The translations under genes were made by a program, and so were the position numbers. Shown here piece after piece: positions 53,088 through 61,869 of a stretch of 64,000 bases of DNA. Below the pieces are notes generated by a model. It was not told the DNA's origin and did no database searches. It saw nothing but the letters and a program-made list of their open reading frames with translations. Origin of the DNA: Fidelibacterota bacterium (lineage in GTDB: Bacteria > Fidelibacterota > Marinisomatia > Marinisomatales > TCS55); the NCBI GenBank assembly GCA_029936965.1, contig JAPYRG010000002.1, forward strand, positions 97,292-161,291, written 5' to 3'. How positions within the stretch are numbered: position 1 is the stretch's first letter; every line of letters begins with the position of its first letter.

Positions 53088-55205
53088 TTAACGAATTATA
53101 ACAAATTTACGTTCTGCAGTATCACCTGAAGCATTATCTGTAATATGTGCAATATACAGACCGCTTGCGACAACCTGCCTTGATGAAGTCGTTTGATCCC
53201 AATATTCATCACCACTTCCATCGTCATGTTCAATTGTTTCAACTAATTCACCCAACTGAGTAAAAATCTTAATTGTACAATTTCCTGGAACATCCAAGAA
53301 CCCAAGCTTATCTCTTTCAGAAAACCGTATATCAGTTGTCGCCCCTATATGATAAGGATTTGGAACAACGCGTACAGCTTTAAGATTTGCACCAGGGGCC
53401 CTCTTAAGACTTGCTGGCAAGTATGTCTGAGTCCAATGCTGGTTACTTTTAAGCGAACCAGCTGGAGTCATCGCCCCTCCATCGTTTTCAGAAGCATTAC
53501 CTACAGCTTGGATGAAATAATAATAATTTTCTCCACGTTCTGCATCTGTATCATCCCAAGACATTTCACCGCCACCAAGATCTGCAACAAATTCATGCCC
53601 CAAACCTCCATGATCTGCAAGAGCTGCACCTATATATGGGAAACTATATGTTCCCTTTGCTCTATATACATGCCAAGCTGTTCTTGCTGGCCCGCCGCTC
53701 ATGGCAGTCCAGGATAAGCTTATTTTATCCGTACCTGAAGTGACTGTAAAATTTTCTGGTGGATATGGAGCCTCTGGTATATCATAACCAGAAGCATAAT
53801 TTGCTATCGCTCTTTCAAATGTTTTGAATAATGAATCTTTTGCAGTTAACGCCCACTGGTTCTTTGTCATGCTTGTTCCATTATATTCTAATAGAGCTGA
53901 CTCGTCAGGCGTTGCTCCCGTTGCTTTATACAATTTACCAATATCATATTTAGCTTTCATGCTCAGTCCTCCAACAGCATCAGCAACAACGATATTTACC
54001 GATTCGCCAAATGGGATAGTATAAGGACCATGTCCTTCAATTACAGACCATCCGCCTTCATCGTATGTTCCATCAAAAATATTTGGAGCATTTGTTGGTG
54101 TATCAAAACTTCCTTCCGGTTCAATATCATCTGCATGGTGAGGATACATTCTCCCTGATGCCATATAGGTATTATATTGAATTTCCATCATTGAAGCATT
54201 GTATTCATCTGTAGTTAGGTTGGGATCATCACTTCCCATAACCCCCATTGTAGAAGGTTGATCTGGAGAGTCAGCACCACCAGGTGCGTCTGGAGAGTGA
54301 ATTGTTACACGACCAACCATTTGACCGGCAGCAAGACGCCCAGTTGTGTCCCATCCCGCAGAAGCCCAGTGCCCAAACATCATTGGTCCACCAATAGAAC
54401 TAAAGCTTGTATTGTCAGGGTTTAGGCCTGCCCAAGCGTATTGAGCACGAAAATCAACATCATAATCTTCGTGACCATCACCAACAGCATCATTCATAGT
54501 AAATTTCCCCCATGGGGCTCCGCCACCTCTAATCCAAGAAGAAGCATCATGAACCATATAGCGATGAATAAAGAAAAACATAACACCTGTTAAATCAGCG
54601 GTTACTTCGATATCATCATCGCCATCAACATTTCCGGTGTTAGTGAATTTATATTCAACAATATGATAATCATCATGATACTCTTGACTAAAAGCTTTCA
54701 TAGTTGCTTCTGTTGTAATACCAATTCGACTATTATTTGAAACCTCCATAATTCTATCAGGACTCATTGTTGAATTCATTTCATTAACAAAAACATATTT
54801 TTCAAATGATTTAGCACCATCAACAATTATTTCTGGATCAAACTTACTGGTGATTTTCTGCTCTACAGCAAAAAATTGAATATCCCCACCAGATCTCGGC
54901 CCAATATGGGCAATTTTATGTGGATATGTTGTGCCATTTTCATCTTTAAAATTGGTCGCTCCCATCCAAAAAGCCTGTGCTCTTGAATTCCCTGAATTGT
55001 AATCAATAGCTGGCCACATAAGAGGTGCATTCCCCCAAGGTTCTTCCTCCCGGTTCACCAAGCCTTCTGAATATGGACTGTGAAAACTACCGACGTTTAA
55101 CCATTTAATAGAATATTGTGCACTTAGTTCATTCAAACCGGTCGAAAGCAGCAATACTGCAATTGCAAAGGCTGAAAAACTGTGCTTTTTATATTTCATG
55201 TTCAT
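53088..55205 (-). CDS. Surface or secreted protein with Fn3 domain and C-terminal sorting domain
   Basis: A 705-residue exported protein: signal peptide (1-30), a large N-terminal part (about 31-480) with no named domain but rich in Asp/Gly/aromatic residues (PEIIVDGAKSFEKYVFVNE, IRGGGAPWGKFTMND), an Fn3-like domain (about 485-590: PPENFTVTSGTDKISLSWTA, YYYFIQAVGNAS) and a sorting domain (about 612-705: RVVPNPYHIG, CTIKIFTQLGELVETI, VVASGLYIAHIT, AERKFVIIR). Gene order TonB receptor, this gene, PorV-like suggests that it is placed on the surface beside the receptor. AGGAGA precedes the ATG. Confidence 0.82.
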   Translation of the reverse strand: MNMKYKKHSFSAFAIAVLLLSTGLNELSAQYSIKWLNVGSFHSPYSEGLVNREEEPWGNAPLMWPAIDYNSGNSRAQAFWMGATNFKDENGTTYPHKIAHIGPRSGGDIQFFAVEQKITSKFDPEIIVDGAKSFEKYVFVNEMNSTMSPDRIMEVSNNSRIGITTEATMKAFSQEYHDDYHIVEYKFTNTGNVDGDDDIEVTADLTGVMFFFIHRYMVHDASSWIRGGGAPWGKFTMNDAVGDGHEDYDVDFRAQYAWAGLNPDNTSFSSIGGPMMFGHWASAGWDTTGRLAAGQMVGRVTIHSPDAPGGADSPDQPSTMGVMGSDDPNLTTDEYNASMMEIQYNTYMASGRMYPHHADDIEPEGSFDTPTNAPNIFDGTYDEGGWSVIEGHGPYTIPFGESVNIVVADAVGGLSMKAKYDIGKLYKATGATPDESALLEYNGTSMTKNQWALTAKDSLFKTFERAIANYASGYDIPEAPYPPENFTVTSGTDKISLSWTAMSGGPARTAWHVYRAKGTYSFPYIGAALADHGGLGHEFVADLGGGEMSWDDTDAERGENYYYFIQAVGNASENDGGAMTPAGSLKSNQHWTQTYLPASLKRAPGANLKAVRVVPNPYHIGATTDIRFSERDKLGFLDVPGNCTIKIFTQLGELVETIEHDDGSGDEYWDQTTSSRQVVASGLYIAHITDNASGDTAERKFVIIR

Positions 55206-55266
55206 TTGTATCTCCTATTTTGTATCAGGATTAACCAATTTATATTATTACCTTAATTTTACTTTC

Positions 55267-58200
55267 CTAGAAAGAAACCCTTACGCCAACACTTATAGTT
55301 CTTGGATTAAGGAACGTTCTATGCCATTCATTAGGCATATCAATATATGCTTTATCGCTTTTCACCTTACTAACAAAGCTAGAGCTTGCTGTTCCCCAAT
55401 CTGTTCCATTCCAATGATACCAATCGCCGGTATCGTGCACATAATACAGAACATCTCCTGTTTGAATCAGTGCGGGTAACTCTTCCGTCGCGGGAAGATT
55501 AGCCGCTGTAGCCACAACTTCAATAGGAACAAACGCTACATCACGCTCTCTAAAAGTGCCAGGTCTATCGTCTCCTACAATATTATTATATGTCATTTCA
55601 GTATCAGCTACTTCATCCCAAAAATCTGAAGGCATATGTAGAGAGGTCATATAATTATCCCAATCATCTCCACCGGTCTGGCCTTCAAATGGGCCCCCGT
55701 GAGGATTATAAGGGCTAAAGTACATGTATTTCAGACCCAAGAGATTTTGTACATCAGCAAAAACCATAACTCTGCTACCACCAACATTAAAATTCTTACT
55801 AAGACGTGCATTCATAAATAAGAAATCTTTCATCTGTACATTATTATTCACGCCTGGAATTGTTGCGCCACCTGGACCAACCCATGTAAAGTGTCTACCA
55901 GCACGCCATCCGCCATTTAATGTTACGCGAAAATCAGCCAATGGGCCCATGCTCTTTGGTGCAACATACTCTAGATTCGCTGATGCAAATGGTTCTGCTA
56001 CCGGCTTAATCTGATAATGATCAGTCGCTGTTCTTTCGTATTCTGTTTGAGTTACATCATTCTCATACTGAGAACCCCAGCCAAAATTTCCTTGACTTCG
56101 AACTGAATAGGTGTAATTAAAGTATCCTGTTACACTCCCCATATTCTTGCTAAGAGAAAATTCTAAACCACGAGTGTCGCTATAGTTATAAGGAACAGAT
56201 CTATTATATGATACTTCCGAATCGATACTTTGATACCATACAGTCTTTGGCTGCAGCGAACTATCTTTATAATACCCACCTACACGAAGCAAGTATGCGT
56301 CTTGAAGCGCCTGTTCATAACCAACCTCATAACTAACTGTTTGTGGCATTGGATTGTTAGGATCGCCAATCTGATGCACTTCTCCACGCCAAGCCTGCCA
56401 AATCATAAAGCTTTCCTGAGCAGTTAATTGCTGACGATAGGAACCATAATTAAAATACAATTTGCTATTCACTGTAATTGGAAAAGCTATACGAATTTTT
56501 GGATTTAGAGTTATTTGAGTCTCGGCATCGCTGGAAGTAATATCGCTAAAACGCTCATCGCCAACATCCCCTTTTTCTTTAGCCGTCAATTCACGTGCAT
56601 AATCATCATAATCCCACCATTTTGTGTTAGGATTATAATAATCCACGCTAAGTCCCAGCGTTGCAATCATTCCTTTAAACTCTAATTTATCTTCAGCATA
56701 AAGACCTGCTTGAGTGGGGGTTTTCTTCCATCTTTGTGAACCACGTTCAACGTGAACAATAACAGAGTCGCTTGAACCATAATCCATATCATAATCATAT
56801 AATGACATCCAGGCGCCCGCATTAAGCTGATTTGTGCTGTTTAATTGTGATGTATAATCAAAATTAATATTTGTACTAGAAACCTTTGAATCATCGCGAC
56901 CTCTAGCCCAATGGCCTCCCAAACGAGACCCGCTTCCAGGGTTACTCATACCATCTGAAGTCCAACCCCATGGGGTATATACTAATGAGTCAGCCCCAGT
57001 TCCACCGGTCCCATAAAGTAGTTTTATTACATCTGGTACATCGCTAGACGTTTCCCCAGGGGGAGCGTTGGAACCAAGTCTACGCGAATTTGGCCCTGTT
57101 TTAAACGTTTCTGAATTCATTGAAAACCCTACATTATAGTATGTTTTCGCATTTACTGTATTAGTAAAAGTAGCCCCCATAATATCAGTATCATAATCCG
57201 TAACCGCATAACGGTCCCAAGCAAAGATTACACTTTTACCTACATGATCGCCATTTTGGTTAATTAAAGTTTCCGAAGGAGATATGCCTTGGTTGCTATT
57301 AAAAACCAATGTTGAGTTCGCACTACCTGCGCCCCAGGGGTACAGAGGCGTTCCGCCACGCTGTGGATATGGCACATGTAGCATGTCCCACGCTTCGTGT
57401 GCTGCGCCTTCTTGGTGTGAGGTTTTATAAAAAGCCATCAACTTCATTGAAGAATTGAGGTCATACATAACTTTTGCATGTACATTATTTTCCTTAAATG
57501 AGCTACGCGCCTGTGGGTAAAAATATGGCTCCTGGTTACTCAAATAAGAAACAAGGAATCTCAATCCAGTGCTACCTAACGGCATTCCAAATGTAGCATC
57601 AATAGATTGAAAGGCATCTTTAACCTCTGTATCCTTGCGATGATGCCAATCAAACACTTCTAGCCATTGACTTTCGTCTAAAGTTGCGGCATTACCTGTG
57701 GCGCCATCAATAGTAGCTTGCCAGCCGGTAAATGTAGGGTACTGTGCTTGGTAATATTGATCCCAACCGCCTCCATCTGTGCCGTTTGTTTTCACAGCTG
57801 AATCTTTATAAGGCTTCCACCAGTACGCATTAATATCTTTAACGCTTTTCCCAAAAGACATTGAACTAGCTGGAGATTGGTTTATTAGAACATCTAAAAT
57901 CATTCTATCTCGGGGATCTTTTGTTACAATATTAATTGCACCACCTCGAGCGTTAGCTACACCTGAACCCAAGCCCCCTGTTTGAATCTGCAATTCATCG
58001 ACGGAGGTTAATGCTATAGCCGTTTGAGGGGTCCCGTCTCTTCCACCGCGAGTGCTAATGCCATCAACAACAAAAGCTGTTTCATTAATACCAGAGCCCC
58101 TGATAACCATGCCGGGTTCAACACCCGCTTGTTGGCTAATAAAATCTCCAACAGATCTAACGGGTATATTTTCAATATCTCCACCACTTACATTAATTAC

Positions 58201-58605
58201 TGTACCAGCAACATCTGGCTGTACCAATGGTCTTTCAGCAAGAACTTCTACAGCCTCGCCGGTTACAGCTTCTACGCTAGTAACAAAATTCACAGTGGTA
58301 GTTAAATCAATAAATACGCGAACATCCAATTCTACAGCTGTTTGATAACCAATAATTTCTGCTCGCATAGTATACGCACCAGGAGAAACGTTTAAAATAA
58401 AATATTCACCATTTTCATCTGTTGCAGCCCCTAATCCCGTACCATCAATAAGAACATTGGTACCAATTAATGCTTCACCAGTAGACGCGTCAGTTACTAT
58501 TCCCCTAACTTTTCCTGAAGTTTGAGCAATTAAATTGCTAGCTAAAAAAACAGTGCAAACTAAAGCAAGCAATGTGTTTGTTAAGTAAGAATTGCGATTC
58601 GTCAT
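55267..58605 (-). CDS. TonB-dependent receptor with carboxypeptidase-regulatory-like domain (copy 1)
   Basis: Outer-membrane active importer, 1112 residues from ATG 58605. Signal peptide (1-28), a carboxypeptidase-regulatory-like domain (about 30-115: GKVRGIVTDASTGEALIGTN), a plug (about 120-235: QQAGVEPGMVIRGSGINETA, VDELQIQTGGLGSGVANARG) and a 22-strand-type barrel ending ISVGVRVSF. There is no SusD gene beside it; a sorting-domain protein and a PorV-like protein follow. Before the final strands lies an extra segment (about 1035-1095) with VLYYVHDTGDWYHWNGTDWG. The substrate is unknown. Confidence 0.93.
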   Translation of the reverse strand: MTNRNSYLTNTLLALVCTVFLASNLIAQTSGKVRGIVTDASTGEALIGTNVLIDGTGLGAATDENGEYFILNVSPGAYTMRAEIIGYQTAVELDVRVFIDLTTTVNFVTSVEAVTGEAVEVLAERPLVQPDVAGTVINVSGGDIENIPVRSVGDFISQQAGVEPGMVIRGSGINETAFVVDGISTRGGRDGTPQTAIALTSVDELQIQTGGLGSGVANARGGAINIVTKDPRDRMILDVLINQSPASSMSFGKSVKDINAYWWKPYKDSAVKTNGTDGGGWDQYYQAQYPTFTGWQATIDGATGNAATLDESQWLEVFDWHHRKDTEVKDAFQSIDATFGMPLGSTGLRFLVSYLSNQEPYFYPQARSSFKENNVHAKVMYDLNSSMKLMAFYKTSHQEGAAHEAWDMLHVPYPQRGGTPLYPWGAGSANSTLVFNSNQGISPSETLINQNGDHVGKSVIFAWDRYAVTDYDTDIMGATFTNTVNAKTYYNVGFSMNSETFKTGPNSRRLGSNAPPGETSSDVPDVIKLLYGTGGTGADSLVYTPWGWTSDGMSNPGSGSRLGGHWARGRDDSKVSSTNINFDYTSQLNSTNQLNAGAWMSLYDYDMDYGSSDSVIVHVERGSQRWKKTPTQAGLYAEDKLEFKGMIATLGLSVDYYNPNTKWWDYDDYARELTAKEKGDVGDERFSDITSSDAETQITLNPKIRIAFPITVNSKLYFNYGSYRQQLTAQESFMIWQAWRGEVHQIGDPNNPMPQTVSYEVGYEQALQDAYLLRVGGYYKDSSLQPKTVWYQSIDSEVSYNRSVPYNYSDTRGLEFSLSKNMGSVTGYFNYTYSVRSQGNFGWGSQYENDVTQTEYERTATDHYQIKPVAEPFASANLEYVAPKSMGPLADFRVTLNGGWRAGRHFTWVGPGGATIPGVNNNVQMKDFLFMNARLSKNFNVGGSRVMVFADVQNLLGLKYMYFSPYNPHGGPFEGQTGGDDWDNYMTSLHMPSDFWDEVADTEMTYNNIVGDDRPGTFRERDVAFVPIEVVATAANLPATEELPALIQTGDVLYYVHDTGDWYHWNGTDWGTASSSFVSKVKSDKAYIDMPNEWHRTFLNPRTISVGVRVSF

Positions 58606-58613
58606 TTTGTAGT

Positions 58614-58618
58614 CCTCC
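58614..58618 (-). promoter_or_regulatory. Shine-Dalgarno site fixing the receptor start at 58605
   Basis: GGAGG on the minus strand lies eight bases before ATG 58605. The in-frame upstream start at 58647 would put 14 residues containing no signal features in front of the signal peptide, so 58605 is used. Confidence 0.85.
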
Positions 58619-58662
58619 ATGTGAAATCGTTTAATATTAGTTATCAATTAATTAATTCTTCT

Positions 58663-58676
58663 CGCGCCAAGGCGCG
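58663..58676. repeat. GC-rich inverted repeat in the receptor leader
   Basis: CGCGCC, AA, GGCGCG form an inverted repeat about 60 bases before the receptor start, a striking GC block in AT-rich DNA. It could be an operator or a leader hairpin. On the minus strand no T run follows, so it is not a terminator for the upstream receptor gene. Confidence 0.5.
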
Positions 58677-58822
58677 TTTTCCTGACGATTTTGGCTTGGC
58701 TAGCTACCATCAAAAGCAAATGTCGCAAATATTTTTGCTAAGAGTCAAGAAAAAATTATTTTTATCTTTCTTATGCAATATTGCGTTATTAGATAAATAA
58801 GTGGGGATTAAGACATCATTAA

Positions 58823-61789
58823 TTAAAAGGAAACTCTAACCCCTATTTTGAAACCAAAGGGGTTTAAAAAAGCAGACTCAGAATTATCTGGCATATTTAT
58901 ATATGCTTTATTTACTAACACTTCTTTTACAAAAGCTAGGTCAGCAATTTGCCACTCACCATCGATAAATTGCATATATGTAGAGTTATTAAATATGTAA
59001 TACAATTCGTTTACGTCTCTTGACTCCATTACAGGTGGGGGAGGTAACAGATAATCCCCACGAACAATATTTATAGGAACATATCTGATATTATCTTTTG
59101 GATAATCTCCTGGGGTATCATTCCCCGAAATAAACATATAAGGCAATTCATAAGACTTAAGATTATTAAATGCGCTATTTGGTAAGTGTAATGAGGACAT
59201 GTAATCATTATAATCACTAACGGGGTTTTCCCCTGAAACAATAAAGGGGTGCTCGAAATACATAAATTTAAAATTTAGTGGATTTGTTATGTCTAAAAAT
59301 AATTTTATCGACCCAAAAGAGGTGTCAAATTTTTTACTCAATCGTAGATCCAGTGTATAAAAATCTTTTGTTCTCATATTGTTTTTTATTATTGGGTGGG
59401 GAGCATATTGCACACCCATTTTATCCTCAATTTGATCAATGATGGGGCCGCTCCAAGTAAATACTTTTCCGGCTCTCCATTGGGCTAATAAATCTAAATG
59501 CCAATCGGATATAAGCCCAAATTGGGAAGTTTTTGGTACATACAATTCTATATTAGCCCTGGCATAAGGCTGGGCTACAGGTTTAGTCTGATAGTGGTCT
59601 TGTGTAATATTATTGTATTCATTTTCATCTAAAGGATTTTGAATAATCCCGGTGATTCCGAAATTACCAGAACTAAAATCCATGTAAGTATAATTGATGA
59701 AACCTTTCAATAATCTTCCTTTTGTTTTACTTAGTGTAAACTCAAGTCCGCGGACATCATTATAATTGTTTGGTACGGCTAGGGTATAAATCATATCATC
59801 GCTAATAAACGATTTAAAACTGATTTGATTATCAACACTTCGGGAATAGCTTGAAAATTGAAATAAATAATTTGGTGTAAACATATTTTCATATCCAATT
59901 TCATAAGCTATGGTTCTCTGCATTGGCAAATTAGGGTTCCCCAGGCTAGAGATAGAACTGCGGTCTATCGTAAATGATTTCTCTTGTATCCTGTATAAGA
60001 ATTGTACTTGGGGCATTTGGCGGAAATGTCCGTAATTAAAATAAAATTTGGTTTTTTCCGTTATTGGAAATGAAATCCCAATGCGAGGACTCAATTCAAA
60101 CTGTTTTTTTGCTTTAACCTTCATAGATTCATTTTCTCTATCTTCATTATTTTGTTGAGTAAAAAACTGATCAAACTCTGTGAAAATATTTTTCTCTCCA
60201 CCTGCTGAAAAATAATCTGCTCTTGCGCCTAAATTCATAATCATTTGATTGTAGGAAAATTTCCCCTGTATATAAGCAGCCCCTTGTTGAGGCGCTGCTT
60301 TCCAAAATTCACGCAGTATATATGGAGACTCAAAATCTATATTATCACCAAATATTAAATTTGAAATTGACCCAATTGCCATCACCCTCGTTTCTACGGC
60401 ATCATTATATTCCGATGATATATTATAATTATGATATATATATTCAATTCCAGCTTTGAATTGTGTATCAGGGGAGTGTTGCTTTGTAATATCAAGTTTC
60501 CCTGAATAAACAGATACATTAGATGTGTCGCGATCTTTTATTGGGTTATTTAATTCTGGTTGCAATAAATAATTTGAATGTAAATAGTCTAAATTTATTT
60601 CATAAAATAAAGAGGGGCTTAATGTCTGAGATAATTTCCCAGAAATCATTCTGTGATTTATATCTGCTATCCCAATACTAGAGTTTTTAAACAATCCTTC
60701 TGTTTTAAAAAAATCATTTTCAAACCCCCATGTATATGATGGAATTCCTGCTGGCATTACCATGCTAATTGAATCAGAGATGCCCTTTTGGGATATAAAA
60801 AAACTACTTAATGTAAATTTTAAATCTGTTTTTATATTAGAAATCAATTTTACCTGAAAGGTCTCATCTTTTCTTAATTCGTTTCCTGATTTTTCAAGAT
60901 ACGGTAACTCCTTATTGCGATAAGAAAAAAGAAAGCGTTGATTCTCATGATTTTGATTTATTGGGCCCCCTATAGTTAGATCAATATCATTACCGGTATT
61001 ATATATTGTATCCCATTCACCAGGAAAATTCAATTTTTGATGAGAATTTTTTCTAAATAAAACATCTCCGCTAAAACGATCTTTAGGTGGATCTTTTGTT
61101 GTTAATTGAACTAATCCTGAACGTACATTTCCAAATGAAGCATCAAATCCACTTGTTTGAATTTGTATTTGCTCTACCGATGTAAAACTTAATCCGGTTA
61201 TTGGTCCATTTGTTCTACCGTCTCTAATATTTATTCCATCAAGCACATATAATGTAGAGTTTATATTGCCACCACGAATTGTCATATTGGGCTCTATGCC
61301 TGCTTGCAAGCTAATAGCTTCTTCAATCGAGGAAATTGGAATGTTTTCTATATTCTTTGCATCAATATTAATTGAATTAGCCGATATTTCCGGATTTATC
61401 ATTCCACGTTCGGCATAAATTGTGATTTCATCAGTGTCAAGGACCTCTTCTTCAAGCATAAAATTTATTACAGTAGTTTGTCCTGAGTACACAGCTATAT
61501 TTTTTATAGTAGTTTTTTTATACCCAATATGGTTCGCTCTTACGCTATATGTTCCTGGCGATAAATTAGGAATTATATAAATACCATTACTATCTGATAC
61601 AGAACCAATATTTGTTGATAGCAGCAAAACATTAGAGCCTTGCAACCCTATCTTATTTTTGGCTGATTTTATAGCACCCCTAATACTGCCAGTTTGCGCT
61701 GAAAGTGCATTTACAACAAAAAAAATCGTCAAAACTAATATTGGTATGCATTTTTTTCTTATATAGTAAAAAAAGTGTTTTGGGAACAT
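58823..61789 (-). CDS. TonB-dependent receptor with carboxypeptidase-regulatory-like domain (copy 2)
   Basis: Paralogue of the receptor downstream, 988 residues. Signal peptide (about 12-32, ending ALSAQ), regulatory-like beta-sandwich (about 33-115: GSIRGAIKSAKNKIGLQGSN), plug (LQAGIEPNMTIRGGNINSTL, VEQIQIQTSGFDASFGNVRS) and barrel ending FKIGVRVSF. The two receptors share the plug, the TKPVAQPYA/IKPVAEPFA block and the unusual penultimate segment (ELYYIFNNSTYMQFIDGEWQ here). Copy 2 is about 120 residues shorter. The 175-base gap to copy 1 suggests a separate promoter for copy 1. Confidence 0.93.
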   Translation of the reverse strand: MFPKHFFYYIRKKCIPILVLTIFFVVNALSAQTGSIRGAIKSAKNKIGLQGSNVLLLSTNIGSVSDSNGIYIIPNLSPGTYSVRANHIGYKKTTIKNIAVYSGQTTVINFMLEEEVLDTDEITIYAERGMINPEISANSINIDAKNIENIPISSIEEAISLQAGIEPNMTIRGGNINSTLYVLDGINIRDGRTNGPITGLSFTSVEQIQIQTSGFDASFGNVRSGLVQLTTKDPPKDRFSGDVLFRKNSHQKLNFPGEWDTIYNTGNDIDLTIGGPINQNHENQRFLFSYRNKELPYLEKSGNELRKDETFQVKLISNIKTDLKFTLSSFFISQKGISDSISMVMPAGIPSYTWGFENDFFKTEGLFKNSSIGIADINHRMISGKLSQTLSPSLFYEINLDYLHSNYLLQPELNNPIKDRDTSNVSVYSGKLDITKQHSPDTQFKAGIEYIYHNYNISSEYNDAVETRVMAIGSISNLIFGDNIDFESPYILREFWKAAPQQGAAYIQGKFSYNQMIMNLGARADYFSAGGEKNIFTEFDQFFTQQNNEDRENESMKVKAKKQFELSPRIGISFPITEKTKFYFNYGHFRQMPQVQFLYRIQEKSFTIDRSSISSLGNPNLPMQRTIAYEIGYENMFTPNYLFQFSSYSRSVDNQISFKSFISDDMIYTLAVPNNYNDVRGLEFTLSKTKGRLLKGFINYTYMDFSSGNFGITGIIQNPLDENEYNNITQDHYQTKPVAQPYARANIELYVPKTSQFGLISDWHLDLLAQWRAGKVFTWSGPIIDQIEDKMGVQYAPHPIIKNNMRTKDFYTLDLRLSKKFDTSFGSIKLFLDITNPLNFKFMYFEHPFIVSGENPVSDYNDYMSSLHLPNSAFNNLKSYELPYMFISGNDTPGDYPKDNIRYVPINIVRGDYLLPPPPVMESRDVNELYYIFNNSTYMQFIDGEWQIADLAFVKEVLVNKAYINMPDNSESAFLNPFGFKIGVRVSF

Positions 61790-61869
61790 TTTCTATTTTA
61801 TGAATATTCTAGCAATGAAATTAATATTTTGCTTTGTGATTACTATAAAAATACTTAATTAACCATAAA

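Noticed and set aside
58606..58647. Upstream start of the first TonB receptor
   Set aside because: The GGAGG site lies within this extension and serves ATG 58605.
58743..58748. TTGACT as the -35 of the receptor promoter
   Set aside because: At a 17-base spacing the -10 hexamer would be CGACAT, a poor match, so no promoter was called.
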